Assembly: GCF_029784155.1 (NCBI RefSeq)
Contig: NC_073691.1
Coordinates: forward strand, 126,046,714 to 126,110,713
DNA length: 64,000 nucleotides
Reading direction: 5' to 3'
Source: Uranotaenia lowii
Lineage: Eukaryota; Arthropoda; Insecta; Diptera; Culicidae
The notes under the pieces: generated by a model
Told to the model about the DNA's origin: nothing
What the model saw: only the letters and a program-made list of their open reading frames with translations
Databases searched by the model: none
Shown: piece by piece, positions 11,895 to 22,403 of the stretch
Position numbering within the stretch: position 1 is the stretch's first letter
How the letters are laid out: each line of letters begins with the position of its first letter
Position numbers and translations under genes: made by a program

Positions 11895-12064
11895 TGTGGT
11901 AACTAGCGATGTGCCACGGTCGAGAGTCTACTTGAGAATGCACGAGACAGTTCACCCACGATGCTAGCAAGCTCGCCATAATCGTTCGCTGCGTGGGGGT
12001 TCGTATGTGTATTCGTATAGAAGATAGTACTTACAGTATGTTTGCGAATAATTGCATCACCACA
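11895..12064 (-). repeat. LTR (5' LTR of the minus-strand element)
   Basis: 170 bp, identical to 6837-7006. Followed on the plus strand by the target duplication ATGAC (12065-12069). On the minus strand it leads, after two bases, into the primer-binding-site candidate at 11875-11892. Confidence 0.9.
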
Positions 12065-12069
12065 ATGAC

Positions 12070-12807
12070 AATATTTCATCTTAAGAACGCATTACAATTA
12101 GAGTTATTTTTTTGTAAACCCCATAACCCCCCCCCCGAAATTTCAAAAAAAATCCGAAGGGAGGAATAAAAAAAAGTTCCAAAAACATTTTATGGAAATT
12201 TTGAAAAATTTATCAAGTGTCCGAAAGATTATAAAATCAAATAACTTATTTTGGAAGATGCGAGTTTTATCACCTTTTATATTCTTGGCTTTATTTTTTT
12301 TTTCGATAAAAAAATACTTGATTCATATGTTTTGTGCTATGATATAGTATGCAAATTCGATGTTTACAAGCTTTCATGCAATTTATTCCAATTCTAATCC
12401 GGGTGGCAAAAGAAGGATAGAAGGATTTAAAATTCGTTCTGGCCTTATTTGGCTTCAAAAACAGGTATACAAGCGTCGATTAACGATCATTCATGTATTT
12501 TTTTTTTTTTTGTAATTGACGCATTAAAAGCTAATTTTTGAAATTCAATGTCTTTTTTTACCATAACCCTTATCGTAATGGGACCTAAAAATAAACTATT
12601 GTCATAACGAAAGCTATGCAGAATAGAAGGAATATTTCCTTCACATATTGGGAGTCAACCCTAAAAATCCACTGCTAGCTTTAAAATATTCAACAATGTT
12701 TTTGATTAAAGCAAAAACTTGTTATTGAGGAAAGCGCTAACGAAATTGGTAACATTACTTGAACTTTTTAAATAGCGTTTCCTAAAATGGTATACAAATT
12801 TAGACTA
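12070..12807. other. Non-coding intronic or intergenic stretch
   Basis: AT-rich sequence with a C-run near 12127-12138 and T-runs. No gene, RNA or complete mobile element recognised. Confidence 0.5.
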
Positions 12808-14083
12808 AGGAGTGTATTCGAAAAAAAATGCAACACTTTGTTTCGTGAATAACTTTTAAATGCATGGATGGAAATTGATGAAATTTTGAATGAAGGTAGC
12901 TAGTAATGTAATGTTTACGTGCACAAAATTTGGTGAAAATCTGTCAAGTTGTTTTTGAGATAGCGTCCAATACTGAAGTTCATTGAATATAGTTTTTGAG
13001 CAGAATCAATTCTGGAAAGTCCCAGTAGGGGACCCAAAAACATCTGAAAATCAACAATTCGAACAAAGCTCACATGGTGAATCATTAAAGAAGTCCTAGA
13101 GGACCCGATAGTGAGCAAAAATTTGAATTTCAGTGAAGATTATTGATTCCATGAAGTGAGATGAATGTGAGAGGTTTTTTCAAGCTCAATCTGAAAATAT
13201 GAATGAGGAAGAGATAAAAAAGATATTTTTCCTGACTGATTCGTCTAGCTGACCTTTAAATAGACTTGACTTAATTTCTTTAAGGTAGAAAAGCTGCCTA
13301 CCGGTAAAATAAACGAAATACAGTGGTAAAAACGTGCGCAAGATATTTGGACTTATTGTGGAGAGATATTTTGAAAAATTTCGAAAAGGACAGCAAAACG
13401 AACTCTTTAGCGGTCACCTGGCAGGTTTCCAACCAGAAACTTTTCGTTGACAAGTCTCGCCTGTATTTCCCGGAGATAAACAAGGATAAAAAATTGAAAA
13501 ATTTAATGTCTATTACCTGAGCAGGCTAGCGATCTGCGGAAACTGCAAATTACTAGCATAACTATTGACAGGATGAATGGCTTAAAATACAAAGAAGACT
13601 GCCTCCAAATGCGACCTTTCTCCCTGAAAAGCTCTTAAATAGGTCTCACAAAGTTTATACTCTTTTTAAATTGGAAATCGTGCTGTTGCACAAAAACGGC
13701 GGTGGAGTGATAAAAAGTCAAATATGTTGTTTTCGTGCCGTAAGAAAACAATCGGCTTAATTTGTTATAACTTTGACCAAATTCAAAATTTTGAGTTGTT
13801 TTGAAGGTCAGGCTTCAGGAAACAGCAAACGTAATCAAATATTATCTTGATTTGAAAAAAGGTGGTTCGTAGTATGCATTATAGATGGCGCACGTGTTGT
13901 CCAAAAATTAAAGTCGAAAAATTTCTTCATCGGGCGCTATCTCAAAACAACTTGACAGAACATCACTAAAATTTGCATATGTAAACATTACATCACCAGG
14001 TAACTTCGCTGAAAATTTTGCATTCACGCATTCAAAAGTTATTCACAAAACAAAGTGTTGCATTTTTTATCGAATACCCTCCT
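12808..14083. mobile_element. DNA transposon with ~160-bp terminal inverted repeats, 1276 bp
   Basis: The first about 160 bases recur inverted at the end. The outer parts read AGGAGTGTATTCG at left and, on the other strand, AGGAGGGTATTCG at right, and both continue through TGCAACACTTTGTTT and GATAGCG. The element is flanked by TA on both sides (12806-12807 and 14084-14085), the hallmark of Tc1/mariner-type insertion. The interior has only a short frame (13323-13520, 65 residues) without a catalytic motif, so this copy is non-autonomous. It ends about 120 bases before the exon at 14207. Confidence 0.75.
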
Positions 14084-14206
14084 TACTGTCAGAGAATCTC
14101 AAAAAATTTTTTTGTAGTATTAAGAATATTTCCTACTCCATTTGAAATGCAAAATAATTCATAAGTTTAGAATGATTTCAACAGTTATGCGTTTTTTTTT
14201 TAACAG

Positions 14207-14369
14207 GTTGGAAAGTTCCTTCATGCAAATCCGACGAGAGCGTGATCAACTCGCCCTGCAAAGCCGCGATTCCGTCGATTCTAAAACTGGACCGAATGAG
14301 GAAATTCAAAAGCTGCGCTCCGAGATGGAACAGAAGCGCAAAACTTTCGAGGCACAGTTTATCGAATAT
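14207..14369 (+). CDS. Shootin-1-like protein, internal exon (coiled coil)
   Basis: Internal exon encoding about 54 residues with the character of a coiled coil (RLESSFMQIRRERDQLALQS, then EEIQKLRSEMEQKRKTFEAQF). It is bounded by an acceptor (T-run then AACAG, AG at 14205-14206) and a donor GTAAGT (14370). It enters in split-codon phase, taking two bases from an unseen upstream exon, and leaves at a codon boundary. Splicing to 14643 restores one continuous frame. Upstream exons, including the start codon, are not identified. They lie either in the repeat-rich 2.4-14.2 kb or beyond the left edge. Alternative identity: another coiled-coil cytoskeletal protein. Confidence 0.7.
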
Positions 14370-14642
14370 GTAAGTGCTTACATACTTTGCATTAGTGTTT
14401 TTGTATTTTTGTAAATTTATTGTATTAACAAATCGTATAACCGGACTAATATATTTTTCGGAGTGGTTGATGTGAGTTTCACTTTTCGGCCCCACAATAA
14501 GTGAATCGCAAAAATGACAAAAAAAACTGTACCAAAGGCATGCTTTAGCTTCTGTTATGCGGTTTGTGGTCGGATGTAACTTATCGAGTAGATTTAATTC
14601 CCTTAGCTATTTACTTATGTGTATAAAAACCAACCTTCCTAG

Positions 14643-15135
14643 AAATCACTAATGCAGCAGGAGCTTACGCGAAATACCAATGAGCAAATAATAGCACTGC
14701 AGTTGGAAGTTGATAGGTTGAAGCAGGATCTCGAAGAAGCAGTCAATCGTGCCGAAAGGGCCGAGGAAGAGGTCCGTGAGCTGACATCTTTGCTCCGGGC
14801 CAGTCAACTTCAAGAGCGCCAATTTTACTCCCAACTAGATCTGGACAAATTGAGCCTTCGCAATTTCGGTGCCGGTGATGGGGACAACGATTCGCTCCTG
14901 TCCGGCATGAGTAGTCTAGCGCCTGCTGCCTTCTACCAAACCCAAGCACTGCCACCACTTCCGCCACCTCCTCCGCCTCCACCCCCACCACCACCTCAAC
15001 CACCATCGCTTCAGAGAGCGCTGTCCGCAACCGGATCTGGGGCAATGGGACTTAGTGAAGCAATCTCGACGCAAAAATTAAATCACATCGCAGACAAGCA
15101 CAAAAATGCTACCAGGAGTCAGCAACATGCAACAG
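14643..15135 (+). CDS. Shootin-1-like protein, exon with coiled coil and polyproline
   Basis: About 164 residues. The first third continues the coiled coil (LQLEVDRLKQDLEEAVNRAE, then EEVRELTSLLRASQLQERQF). A linker follows, then a polyproline run of about 14 prolines, and then a segment with SEAISTQKLNHIADKHK. In vertebrate shootin-1 a coiled-coil region is likewise followed by a polyproline run; that protein couples actin retrograde flow to L1-type adhesion molecules in growth cones. The acceptor is CTTCCTAG (14635-14642) and the donor GTAGGT (15136). The last base G completes a glycine codon with the exon at 29440. The order coiled coil, polyproline, then short basic motif is the main basis for the shootin call. 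No sequence search was possible. Confidence 0.75.
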
Positions 15136-15689
15136 GTAGGTTCCAATTACGGCTGTATCGATCCGTTACGATGTGCGTTAATATGCGTGAAGGTAGGACA
15201 TCAAATCTGACATTGTAGGTACATAGATACGTATACGCAGAACAGGTGGACCTCACTTCCGGTCCATCCGAAGCTCAGTTAATTCAATAAACGACTGCCT
15301 CTTGCTCCCCACTATTTATGACTGCTGGCCGTTTCGTCTGGCTCACTCACTTTACATTTTCAACCTTCAACAAACTACATATGTACCTATCAATATCTTC
15401 TGATAACGCTAGTCGGTGATGGTGTAGTCTAGTAGAAAAAACTTTAACTGTACCTACCATCACATCGTAACTAGACAGGTATACGTTGTATTGTCATTTT
15501 TTTTTTCAGCAGTCAGCATATTCCGGGAGGCGTGCTGCATCTACTTTTCCATTCAATCCATTTGCTGTTTTCGAAGAAACTATCAATCTAAAAGCTTGGT
15601 TCCACCAGAACATAACTTTTCCAAACATCTTTTTCCGGAAGTAAATCAACTGAAGTTTTTCCAAAAGTGTCCTTCGACAAATTAAAAAA

Positions 15690-15995
15690 GCTTCGGCGTG
15701 AATTGAGACATTGATCCAAAACTCATCCATGATTTTTAGCAAAATTTTTAAGTAACGTTTACATGAGTAAATTTGAACTTTTAGGCTTGTATGGGAAAAT
15801 TGAATATTTTGTACTGAAAAATCAACTAAATTTTTATTTCGTCTGTGGAACCGAGCCAGCTGATGGTTTTGCGCCAATTTATAAAATTCCTAAAGGAAAT
15901 TTTTCGCTTAACAACTTTGTCGAAGACCGTAACTTCGCATCTTATTAGGAAATAAAGTTATTAGCTGTTTAACAGGGGTATGTTTTTCCGCACTG
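15690..15995. repeat. Inverted repeat arm, left (partner 19925-20230)
   Basis: About 300 bases that recur in opposite orientation at 19925-20230 at high similarity. Shared phrases include AACAGGGGTATGTTTTT, GTCTGTGGAACCGAGCC (with one substitution) and CATGAGTAAATTTGAAC. Each arm flanks one side of the Helitron. They are probably two copies of one dispersed repeat, or the two arms of a larger foldback structure entered by the Helitron. The short open frames across it are not conserved enough to call protein. Confidence 0.65.
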
Positions 15996-16013
15996 ATCTA
16001 GGTATATATATAT

Positions 16014-17259
16014 GAGGCCCTTAGAGCCAAAGGGGTATAAGTGCATAAAACCTGATTTCGAGAAAAAAGCACTTGAACTTCGTTGTATTCCAGTAAATTC
16101 CATAGATATTTTTTATGAATTTTTTTCATGTGAATGATTTTTCTAAATAAAAACAAAGCATTTTACATTTTTTTTCCCAAAAAACAACGTTTATTTGACG
16201 TTTATTGAGGCGATACATATTTTTTAAATTTGGTACTTATACCCCTTTGGCTCCAAACACATGCACTTATACCCCTTTGCCACCAAATAAATTCACTTAT
16301 ACCCCTTTGCCACCAACAAATTTTCACATCCAGGTTTTTTGATCGTATTGATATAGGTAAGAAACCATAAATATTCATTGCTACAAGAGTCAATTAGTTT
16401 TCGTATAAATATATTTTTTGTTGTTTCGATGAGAAATATACTCTGGTACAGTAGGTTAAGAGATTTTATGGCTGAAGATCGACCTGGTCTTGGCAACTTC
16501 TACTAAATCTTTCCAAACAACGTTTTTTCATCAAGATTAATTTATAATAATTCGTGAAAGGTATGTTCCACTAAATTCCAATCACCACGTGTTTTGTACG
16601 TCTTTGCCTAATCAATTGGGTATTGGGATGGGACTTGCGATCACTCTGAGTTGGTTTTTTACAGTAAATTAACGATAGGCGCTTCAATATTAACCCAATT
16701 ATCTCGTACAAATACATTTTTTTTGTACTTTATAAGCCTTTAATCCGTGACACACTTCATAAATCCAGAAATCAGGCATTTGTGATCCGCTAATTTGTTA
16801 TTGAAATAGAAAAAATAATTAAATATATTAATTTTTTTTCTACTAGAATTATCACTAAATGCAATCAGATGAATCATAGTTGATGGTAAATTTTTAAACA
16901 TCATCAGCTATTCAAAAGAAAAGTTAATTACATTAATTTTAAAAATTTTTGGTCCCGATGAAAAAACATTACTTTCATGAAATCAAGTTAGGGTTGGTGG
17001 CAAAGGGGTATAAGTACATCAGTTTAATGGACTTTGGAGGCAAAGGGGTATAAGTGCAGCACTTATACCCCTTTGGCTCCAAACAAAAAGGAAATTTCAG
17101 TTAGCACGATTTTTTCAACGAGATCTAAACATAACAAAATAGTGAAATAAAATTATGATTAAAATAGCATATGATGATTGACAGTCAAGGATTCGTTCTA
17201 GATGGTTATCTCGATTTTTTCCATTTTGTCACTTATACCCCTTTGGCTCCAAGGGCCTC
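16014..17259. mobile_element. MITE with eight copies of a 14-bp motif, 1246 bp
   Basis: The ends are inverted: GAGGCCCTTAGAGCCAAAGG at left and the complement of GAGGCCCTTGGAGCCAAAGG at right. It sits in a TATATATA stretch, which would serve as target duplication. The motif CAAAGGGGTATAAG occurs eight times: three in plus orientation (near 16029, 17001, 17041) and five in minus (near 16236, 16265, 16295, 17062, 17231). It clusters toward both ends, as transposase-binding sites often do. No coding capacity. It interrupts the 5' end of the Helitron. Diverged single ends of the same type appear near 20869 and 58484. Confidence 0.7.
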
Positions 17260-17275
17260 ATATATAAAAATGAAT

Positions 17276-17292
17276 TTCTGTCTGTCTGTCTT

Positions 17293-17358
<66 letters not shown>

Positions 17359-17371
17359 AGTCTGTCTGTCT
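17276..17371 (+). repeat. (CTGT)n microsatellite
   Basis: About 22 near-perfect CTGT units with two interruptions, lying just inside the 5' end of the Helitron, where related elements carry the same short tract. Confidence 0.9.
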
Positions 17372-18898
17372 GTTCCCTATAGACTCGAAAACAACTGAAC
17401 CGATTTGCGTGAAACTTGGTAGATTGGGGAATTGGAGGCCGGGGAAGGTTGCTATAATGGTTTGGGACCTCTCCCTATCACTGGAAGAGGGGAGGGGGTC
17501 TCTCATGTAAAAGTAATAAGTCTTTAAATCTCGAGAACTGATTAAGCGAATCAAACCAAACTTGGCATGGGTGGGTACTTGGGTAAGAGAAATATTTCCA
17601 AGAATATTTGGTACCCCTCCCTCCTTCCAGTGGGGAGAAAGGAAGGGGGGAGGGGGCACTCCTTACAATTTTTTACATAACTGGAGAACTAAATAAGCTA
17701 AGGGAACAAAATTTGGTATGGGAGGGTAGTGGAATACGAGAAATGGTTTTATGGTTATTTCAGACCCCTCCCTCCTTCCGTTGGAGGTACAGGAAGGAGA
17801 GGGGGGCCTTTAACTCCTTTTTCATTGCATAACTTGAAAACTATTCGAGTAAACGAATCCAAATTTAACTAGGAAGGGGTATTTGGGTACGATAAGTAGT
17901 TCTGTGAATATTTGGTACCCCTCCCTTATTTCAGTGAGGAGATAGAAAGGGTGGAGGAGGCTCCTTTACAGTTTTCAGCATAACTGGAAAAATAATCAAG
18001 CAAATGGAACCAAATTTGGCGTGGGAAAGTATTTGATTACGAGAAATGTTTCTATGATATTTTGAGAACCCTCCGTTGTTGAAATCGGGAGATCTTAAGG
18101 GAGCAGGGTGCTCACATCCAATTTTTTACATAACTCGGGAACTTACTCAGCGAAAGCAACGAAATTTGGCTTGAAAGGGTATTTGAGCACAATGAATGTT
18201 TATGTGCATATTTGTAACTACTGCCTCCTTCCAGTTGCGTGATAGGAAGGAGAGAGGGAGGCTCCTTTACAATTTATCGCATAACTCGAGAACTAATCGA
18301 GCAAATGGAAACAACTTTGGCATGGGAGAACATTTGGATTCTTAATTCAATTTAATTGATTTTATTAGAGAGGCATGCTTGGAAGATTCGCCTCTAATTT
18401 GGATACGTAAAATGACTATTTGCTTATTTGAGACTTCTTTCGCCTTCAATTGGGGATACAGTTAGAGAAGACGGAAGCTCACATACGATTGTTTTGCATA
18501 AACCAAGAACTTATGTAACCAATATGACACGAAAACAATCATACAATCGAGCAAATAAAACAGCATTGGGCATTTGAAAACACGGAATGTTTGATCTTGA
18601 TCCCCTCCTTCCAGGTAGGAAAAGGGGCTTGGATACTAATTTTAAAGTATAACTCGACAACGAATAAAGCAAACGAAACCAAATTTTGCATGAGAGGGTA
18701 TTCGAGCACAAGAAATGTTTTTTTTCCGGTAGTTTAGCACCCCTTCCTCCAATTAGTGAAACAATAAGAAATAGGAAGAGGAAAGAGAGTCACTCATACT
18801 TTTTTTTTAAATATAAATTTTCGAGAAAATGGAATCAAATTTGCATGGAAGCATATTTGTGCACGGGAGATATTCTCTCGGTGGTTTGAGACCCATTT

Positions 18899-19288
18899 CC
18901 CAGACAACCAGAAGTCGTATATAATTTTACAGATTATATCGTATGAATGTTATTTAAACTCATTTTCGTATATCTGCACCTACAATGTGCGGCCCATGCA
19001 TATTCTTTATCGTATTTAAATGCATTGCATGTTCCTTTACGACAATTCGTATATCTGCACTTACAATGTGCGTCCCCTGCATATTCTTTATCATATTTAA
19101 ATACATTGCATGATTTTATTACGACAATACAATCCAAATAAAGAATATGTGTGCTAATGTACCTATATGGCCTCCAAAATGATACGTATATACTGGTTTT
19201 GCTGCATTATATACGATTTATTTACACGTATATTTGCACGTATATTTTGTGTTACAAATTTGATATACCCACCAAATGGTTGTCTGGG
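18899..19288. mobile_element. MITE, 390 bp, with internal direct repeat
   Basis: The termini are a perfect 12-bp inverted repeat, CCCAGACAACCA against TGGTTGTCTGGG. Inside are two adjacent direct copies of an about 81-bp unit (18964-19044 and 19045-19126) sharing TCGTATATCTGCAC, ACAATGTGCG and GCATATTCTTTATC. It has inserted into the tandem array of the Helitron, which resumes afterwards. No coding capacity. Confidence 0.7.
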
Positions 19289-19814
19289 TTCTCTTGCCAG
19301 AGTTGGGAGAGGGCATCTCATTCTATTGAATAACTCGCGAATTTGTCAAGAATGGAGCCATATAAAACATGTGATCGTATTTGTATACTAGAAGTGCTTT
19401 TCTGATGTTAGGAGACCCCCCCCCTTTTTCCATTAGAGGTATAGGAATAGGGGATGGGGTCACTCTCACAATTTGTATAATAATAGGTAAAATAATGCGA
19501 TGTTATATAGTTACAAAAAATGTTTCTGGGATAGTTTGAACTCTCTCCACATTTAAAAGGTACACCGAAGATTAAGTTATAGTCTTAAGAAGCAAAGAAA
19601 TTCAGAGTCATAAAAAAGATTAAAACACGGATAATTTTTTTTGTATGATTTCAAAAGAAAAAAAAAAGTTGCCATTTCCTTTTGAAAAGACATTTTAATA
19701 ATTATGAAATTGAATTGAAAATTTTGTTAAACTCAATGAAAAGTTAAATAGCTAGGTACTACATATTTCAATAGTTTTTGGAAGGTGTAGCAAAGCACAC
19801 CGGGTCAGCTAGTA

Positions 19815-19925
19815 AACAATAAATTCGATTGACATCCCTGCAGGTGCCTAGCGAGGTATTGCGTGACTATTTTCCATGCAACACTTCGCGAGGCTTAAGC
19901 AGTGATGTCAATTGAATTTATTGTT
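19815..19925. mobile_element. Near-perfect hairpin MITE at the Helitron 3' end, ~110 bp
   Basis: The two halves are reverse complements for most of their length (AACAATAAATTCGATTGACA at left, TCAATTGAATTTATTGTT at right). The folded stem would be about 50 bp. It begins two bases after the Helitron's terminal CTAG. Confidence 0.65.
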
Positions 19926-20230
19926 AATCAATGCGAAAAAACATACCCCTGTTAAACAGTTAATAACTTTTTTCCTGACAAGATACGAAGTAATGGTCTT
20001 AGACAAAGTTGTTCAGCGGAAAATTTCCTTTCGGGAATTTATAAATTGGCACAAAAACCATCAGCTGGTTCGGTTCCACAGACGAAACAAAAATTATGTA
20101 GATTTTTCAGCACAAAATACTCAATTTCCCATACAAACCTAAATGTTCAAATTTACTCATGTAAACGTTACTTAAGAATTTTGCAAAAAATCATGGATGA
20201 GTTTTGGACCAAGACGAAGCTTTTTAGACC
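19925..20230. repeat. Inverted repeat arm, right (partner 15690-15995)
   Basis: Reverse-complement copy of 15690-15995, with shared blocks in the same inverted order. It lies directly after the 110-bp hairpin. Confidence 0.65.
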
Positions 20231-20289
20231 CCAGGGTTTGAGATATTCCAAAATAACCCCAAATCGACTCAGTGTATTGTGACATTTTT

Positions 20290-21250
20290 CCCTAACCGGT
20301 TAGTTGAATTTTAATACCCAAATGTAAATTCTGTAAATTTTTATAATTGGTGATCATAAATACAGAGTAAGATGCAAATTAAATTTTATTTGGATTTGGT
20401 TTAATTTTTATAAATATACTCTTTTTCGTTAAAGCTAAGCAAACAATATTAAATTGTAAAATTAAAATAGCACACTTTCGATATTTTGCATAATTTACAA
20501 AACCTTTTTAATTTGGATGGATGAACGGCGTTGTTGAAATAGAATTTATGTTACGAATGGTTGAAGTTGTTGTAAATGTTTAATTTAATTATGATGTTGA
20601 TATGCTTCGGTGATTTGCTTACGATTTTTAAACGATTTTGATACTATCTTACTATTTTTCAGAGGTTATCCAAACTCCTCCATAATTAAACTAGAGTCCG
20701 CTTGAATGATGTGTAGTCACCAAAACCCTATCGAGAAACATTGAAAAATGTGTGATGGAATTTACAGATCATGTGTCATATACCGTACTATTTTGATAAT
20801 TTTTAAAATTGTAATTGTAATTGTTTTATTTGTATACAGTGACGGTAACATTTTTTGTAAAGTTACATAAGGCCCGCAGAGTCAAAGTGGTATAAGTGCA
20901 AAAATGATCGATTTTGAGTAAATAATGCCAAACGATTTTCGATGTTAATATTTTTGATTTTCAAAATTATATTTGCATACTTTTACGTTCGAAAGAAAAT
21001 TGCAAATGTTCGAAAAATGTATGTAAAATGGCCACAACACAAAAATTTCTCGAAATTATCTTTTATACACTTTTACCCCTTTTGCTTATATCACTTCAAA
21101 GAGATCTTTGTTTTGAATTCAGTTAGAGTTGATTCAGATGTATTTTTCCAAATGACATACGCTGACACGCTAAGCATGTGTATTCTGTTTGTATGTTTTA
21201 TGTTGGTTATCCACCATGGGTGCACGGATTCACCGCAGTTTCTGCCTAAG
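20290..21250. other. Intronic non-coding stretch
   Basis: AT-rich. At 20869-20940 a diverged single end of the GAGGCCC/GGTATAAGTGC MITE type is visible (AAGGCCCGCAGAGTCAAAGT, then GGTATAAGTGCA). Nothing else recognised. Confidence 0.5.
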
Positions 21251-21640
21251 TATGTGCTCACATGCATTCTTTAGATGATTAAAGTTCGACAAATCTCCAA
21301 TTCAACGCGTACACTATACCCAGACTCCATGGCTTCGTATGAACTGTTATGGAGTGAACGTATTGCGCGTGTTGATGTAGGTATATTTTGGAAGAACGAG
21401 TCGATCAGGTGGGCTAGTTTACTTACAAGTATTCCGGCATCCGTGTATATACCTGGCCAGCTGGCAACTGAATGAACATTCTTATTATATAGTCAGTTAA
21501 AGAGGCAACCCATCTTACCCGTCGGCCACTTATGGGATTTGAACCCAAAATTTTTCTTGTCGATACCGGGAATCGAACCCAGAACGCCTGGCATACCAAA
21601 ACCAGATTCGCGCCAGCCTATCTGCTAGACAATATCGGCG
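21251..21640 (-). mobile_element. tRNA-derived SINE, family 2, minus-strand copy
   Basis: About 390 bases, nearly the reverse complement of 23033-23426. On the minus strand the head contains the B-box GGGTTCGATTCC and an A-box-like TCTAGCAGATAGGCTGG, so it would be transcribed by RNA polymerase III. Stretches such as TATACCTGGCCAGCTGGCAA and GATTTGAACCCAAAA mark the body. Confidence 0.75.
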
Positions 21641-22403
21641 TTGTACTACACATGTGTGTATTCTTCATGGAAAAAAACTTGCACTTGCGGCATGTGTCGT
21701 ATTAATGCAAATGTAGATTTTTAATTAAATTTTTAGCTACATCATGATTATTAAGTTTAACTTTCAGAACTTGTTAGTTTCAAATGATTTTTTTAGTGTT
21801 CATTTTGGCGAGTTGGTAAGTATATTTTAATATCATTAATGAAAATAAAATTAGATTAAAAAAGTTTTCTCATTATATCTAGCGGCACTGACGATCACAA
21901 GTTCCATTTTTTAATCCAATCATCAGCCTACGTTAGGGATGATGTTGCTCCCTTTTCTGCAGCACAACCACACAGATATATTTGGCGGCAACTGGCAACA
22001 TAATTGTTGCAAAAATAAATTTCCCTTCACTTCGAATCGTCGTTTAATTTACCACTTCACTAGACGCACTCAGCACAAAAACCACATAAGCTGCCCGCGT
22101 GACCCACCAAAAAAGGTCATTAAATTCAATCATGCATGCAGCTTCTATCACTTAATTGTGGATTTTCAACTACCTCGAGTGAATGTGACGAATACTGACA
22201 ATGGATTTTTTATTTGGAAATTTGTCCATTAGTATTCATTATAAGTTTTCCACTTTTCTGAGACGAATCACTAAAAACTTGAAAACCTCTCTAATTAAAA
22301 AAAATCCACTAATTTTTCTGAACCTTTTTCAAACAACCGATTGCTGTATCCAATTCCGATCCATGTAAGTCGACCTACTTTTTTCGACCATGAAAGCATC
22401 TAA

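Larger units (their letters stand above)
6837..12064 (-). mobile_element. LTR retrotransposon, 5228 bp, apparently non-coding
   Basis: Two 170-bp direct repeats (6837-7006 and 11895-12064) match at every base I compared. They start TGTGG and end CCACA, and are flanked by the 5-bp duplication ATGAC (6832-6836 and 12065-12069). Orientation is minus. Just inside the left LTR is a polypyrimidine tract that reads AAGGAAAGGGAGA on the minus strand, a polypurine tract. Two bases inside the right LTR the minus strand reads TGGCGACGAGGTGAAACG, a plausible tRNA primer-binding site. The 4.9-kb interior has no frame longer than about 115 residues and no protease, reverse transcriptase or integrase motif that I can recognise. 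This fits a non-autonomous large retrotransposon derivative moved by proteins of another element. A badly decayed pol cannot be excluded without profile searches. It sits upstream of the first recognised exon of the shootin-like gene. Confidence 0.85.
15997..19812 (+). mobile_element. Helitron-type element, 3.8 kb including nested MITEs
   Basis: The start is TCTAGGTATATATATA, interrupted by a MITE, then continuing at 17260 as ATATATAAAAATGAATTTC followed by a CTGT tandem run. The end is GGGTCAGCTAG at 19802-19812, preceded by a small hairpin (GGTGT ... ACACC, 19785-19802). Flanks are A at left and T at right, as for Helitron insertion between A and T. There is no target duplication, also as expected. 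The interior (17375-18890) is a tandem array of diverged units of about 170-190 bp. Each has ACTGAACCGA- or GAACTAATCAAGC-like text, a pyrimidine-rich CCCCTCCCTCCTTCC block and a purine-rich block. No Rep/helicase frame is present, so it is non-autonomous. A second such element lies at 33534-35867 and part of a third, inverted, at 60590-63078. Confidence 0.7.

Noticed and set aside
15506..15877. 123-residue minus-strand frame (and its echo at 19912-20282) as a conserved protein
   Set aside because: The similarity comes from the inverted repeat pair as DNA. The frames break at different places and carry no known domain.
17171..17398. Cysteine/leucine/serine/valine repeat frame
   Set aside because: It is a translation of the CTGT microsatellite at the Helitron start.
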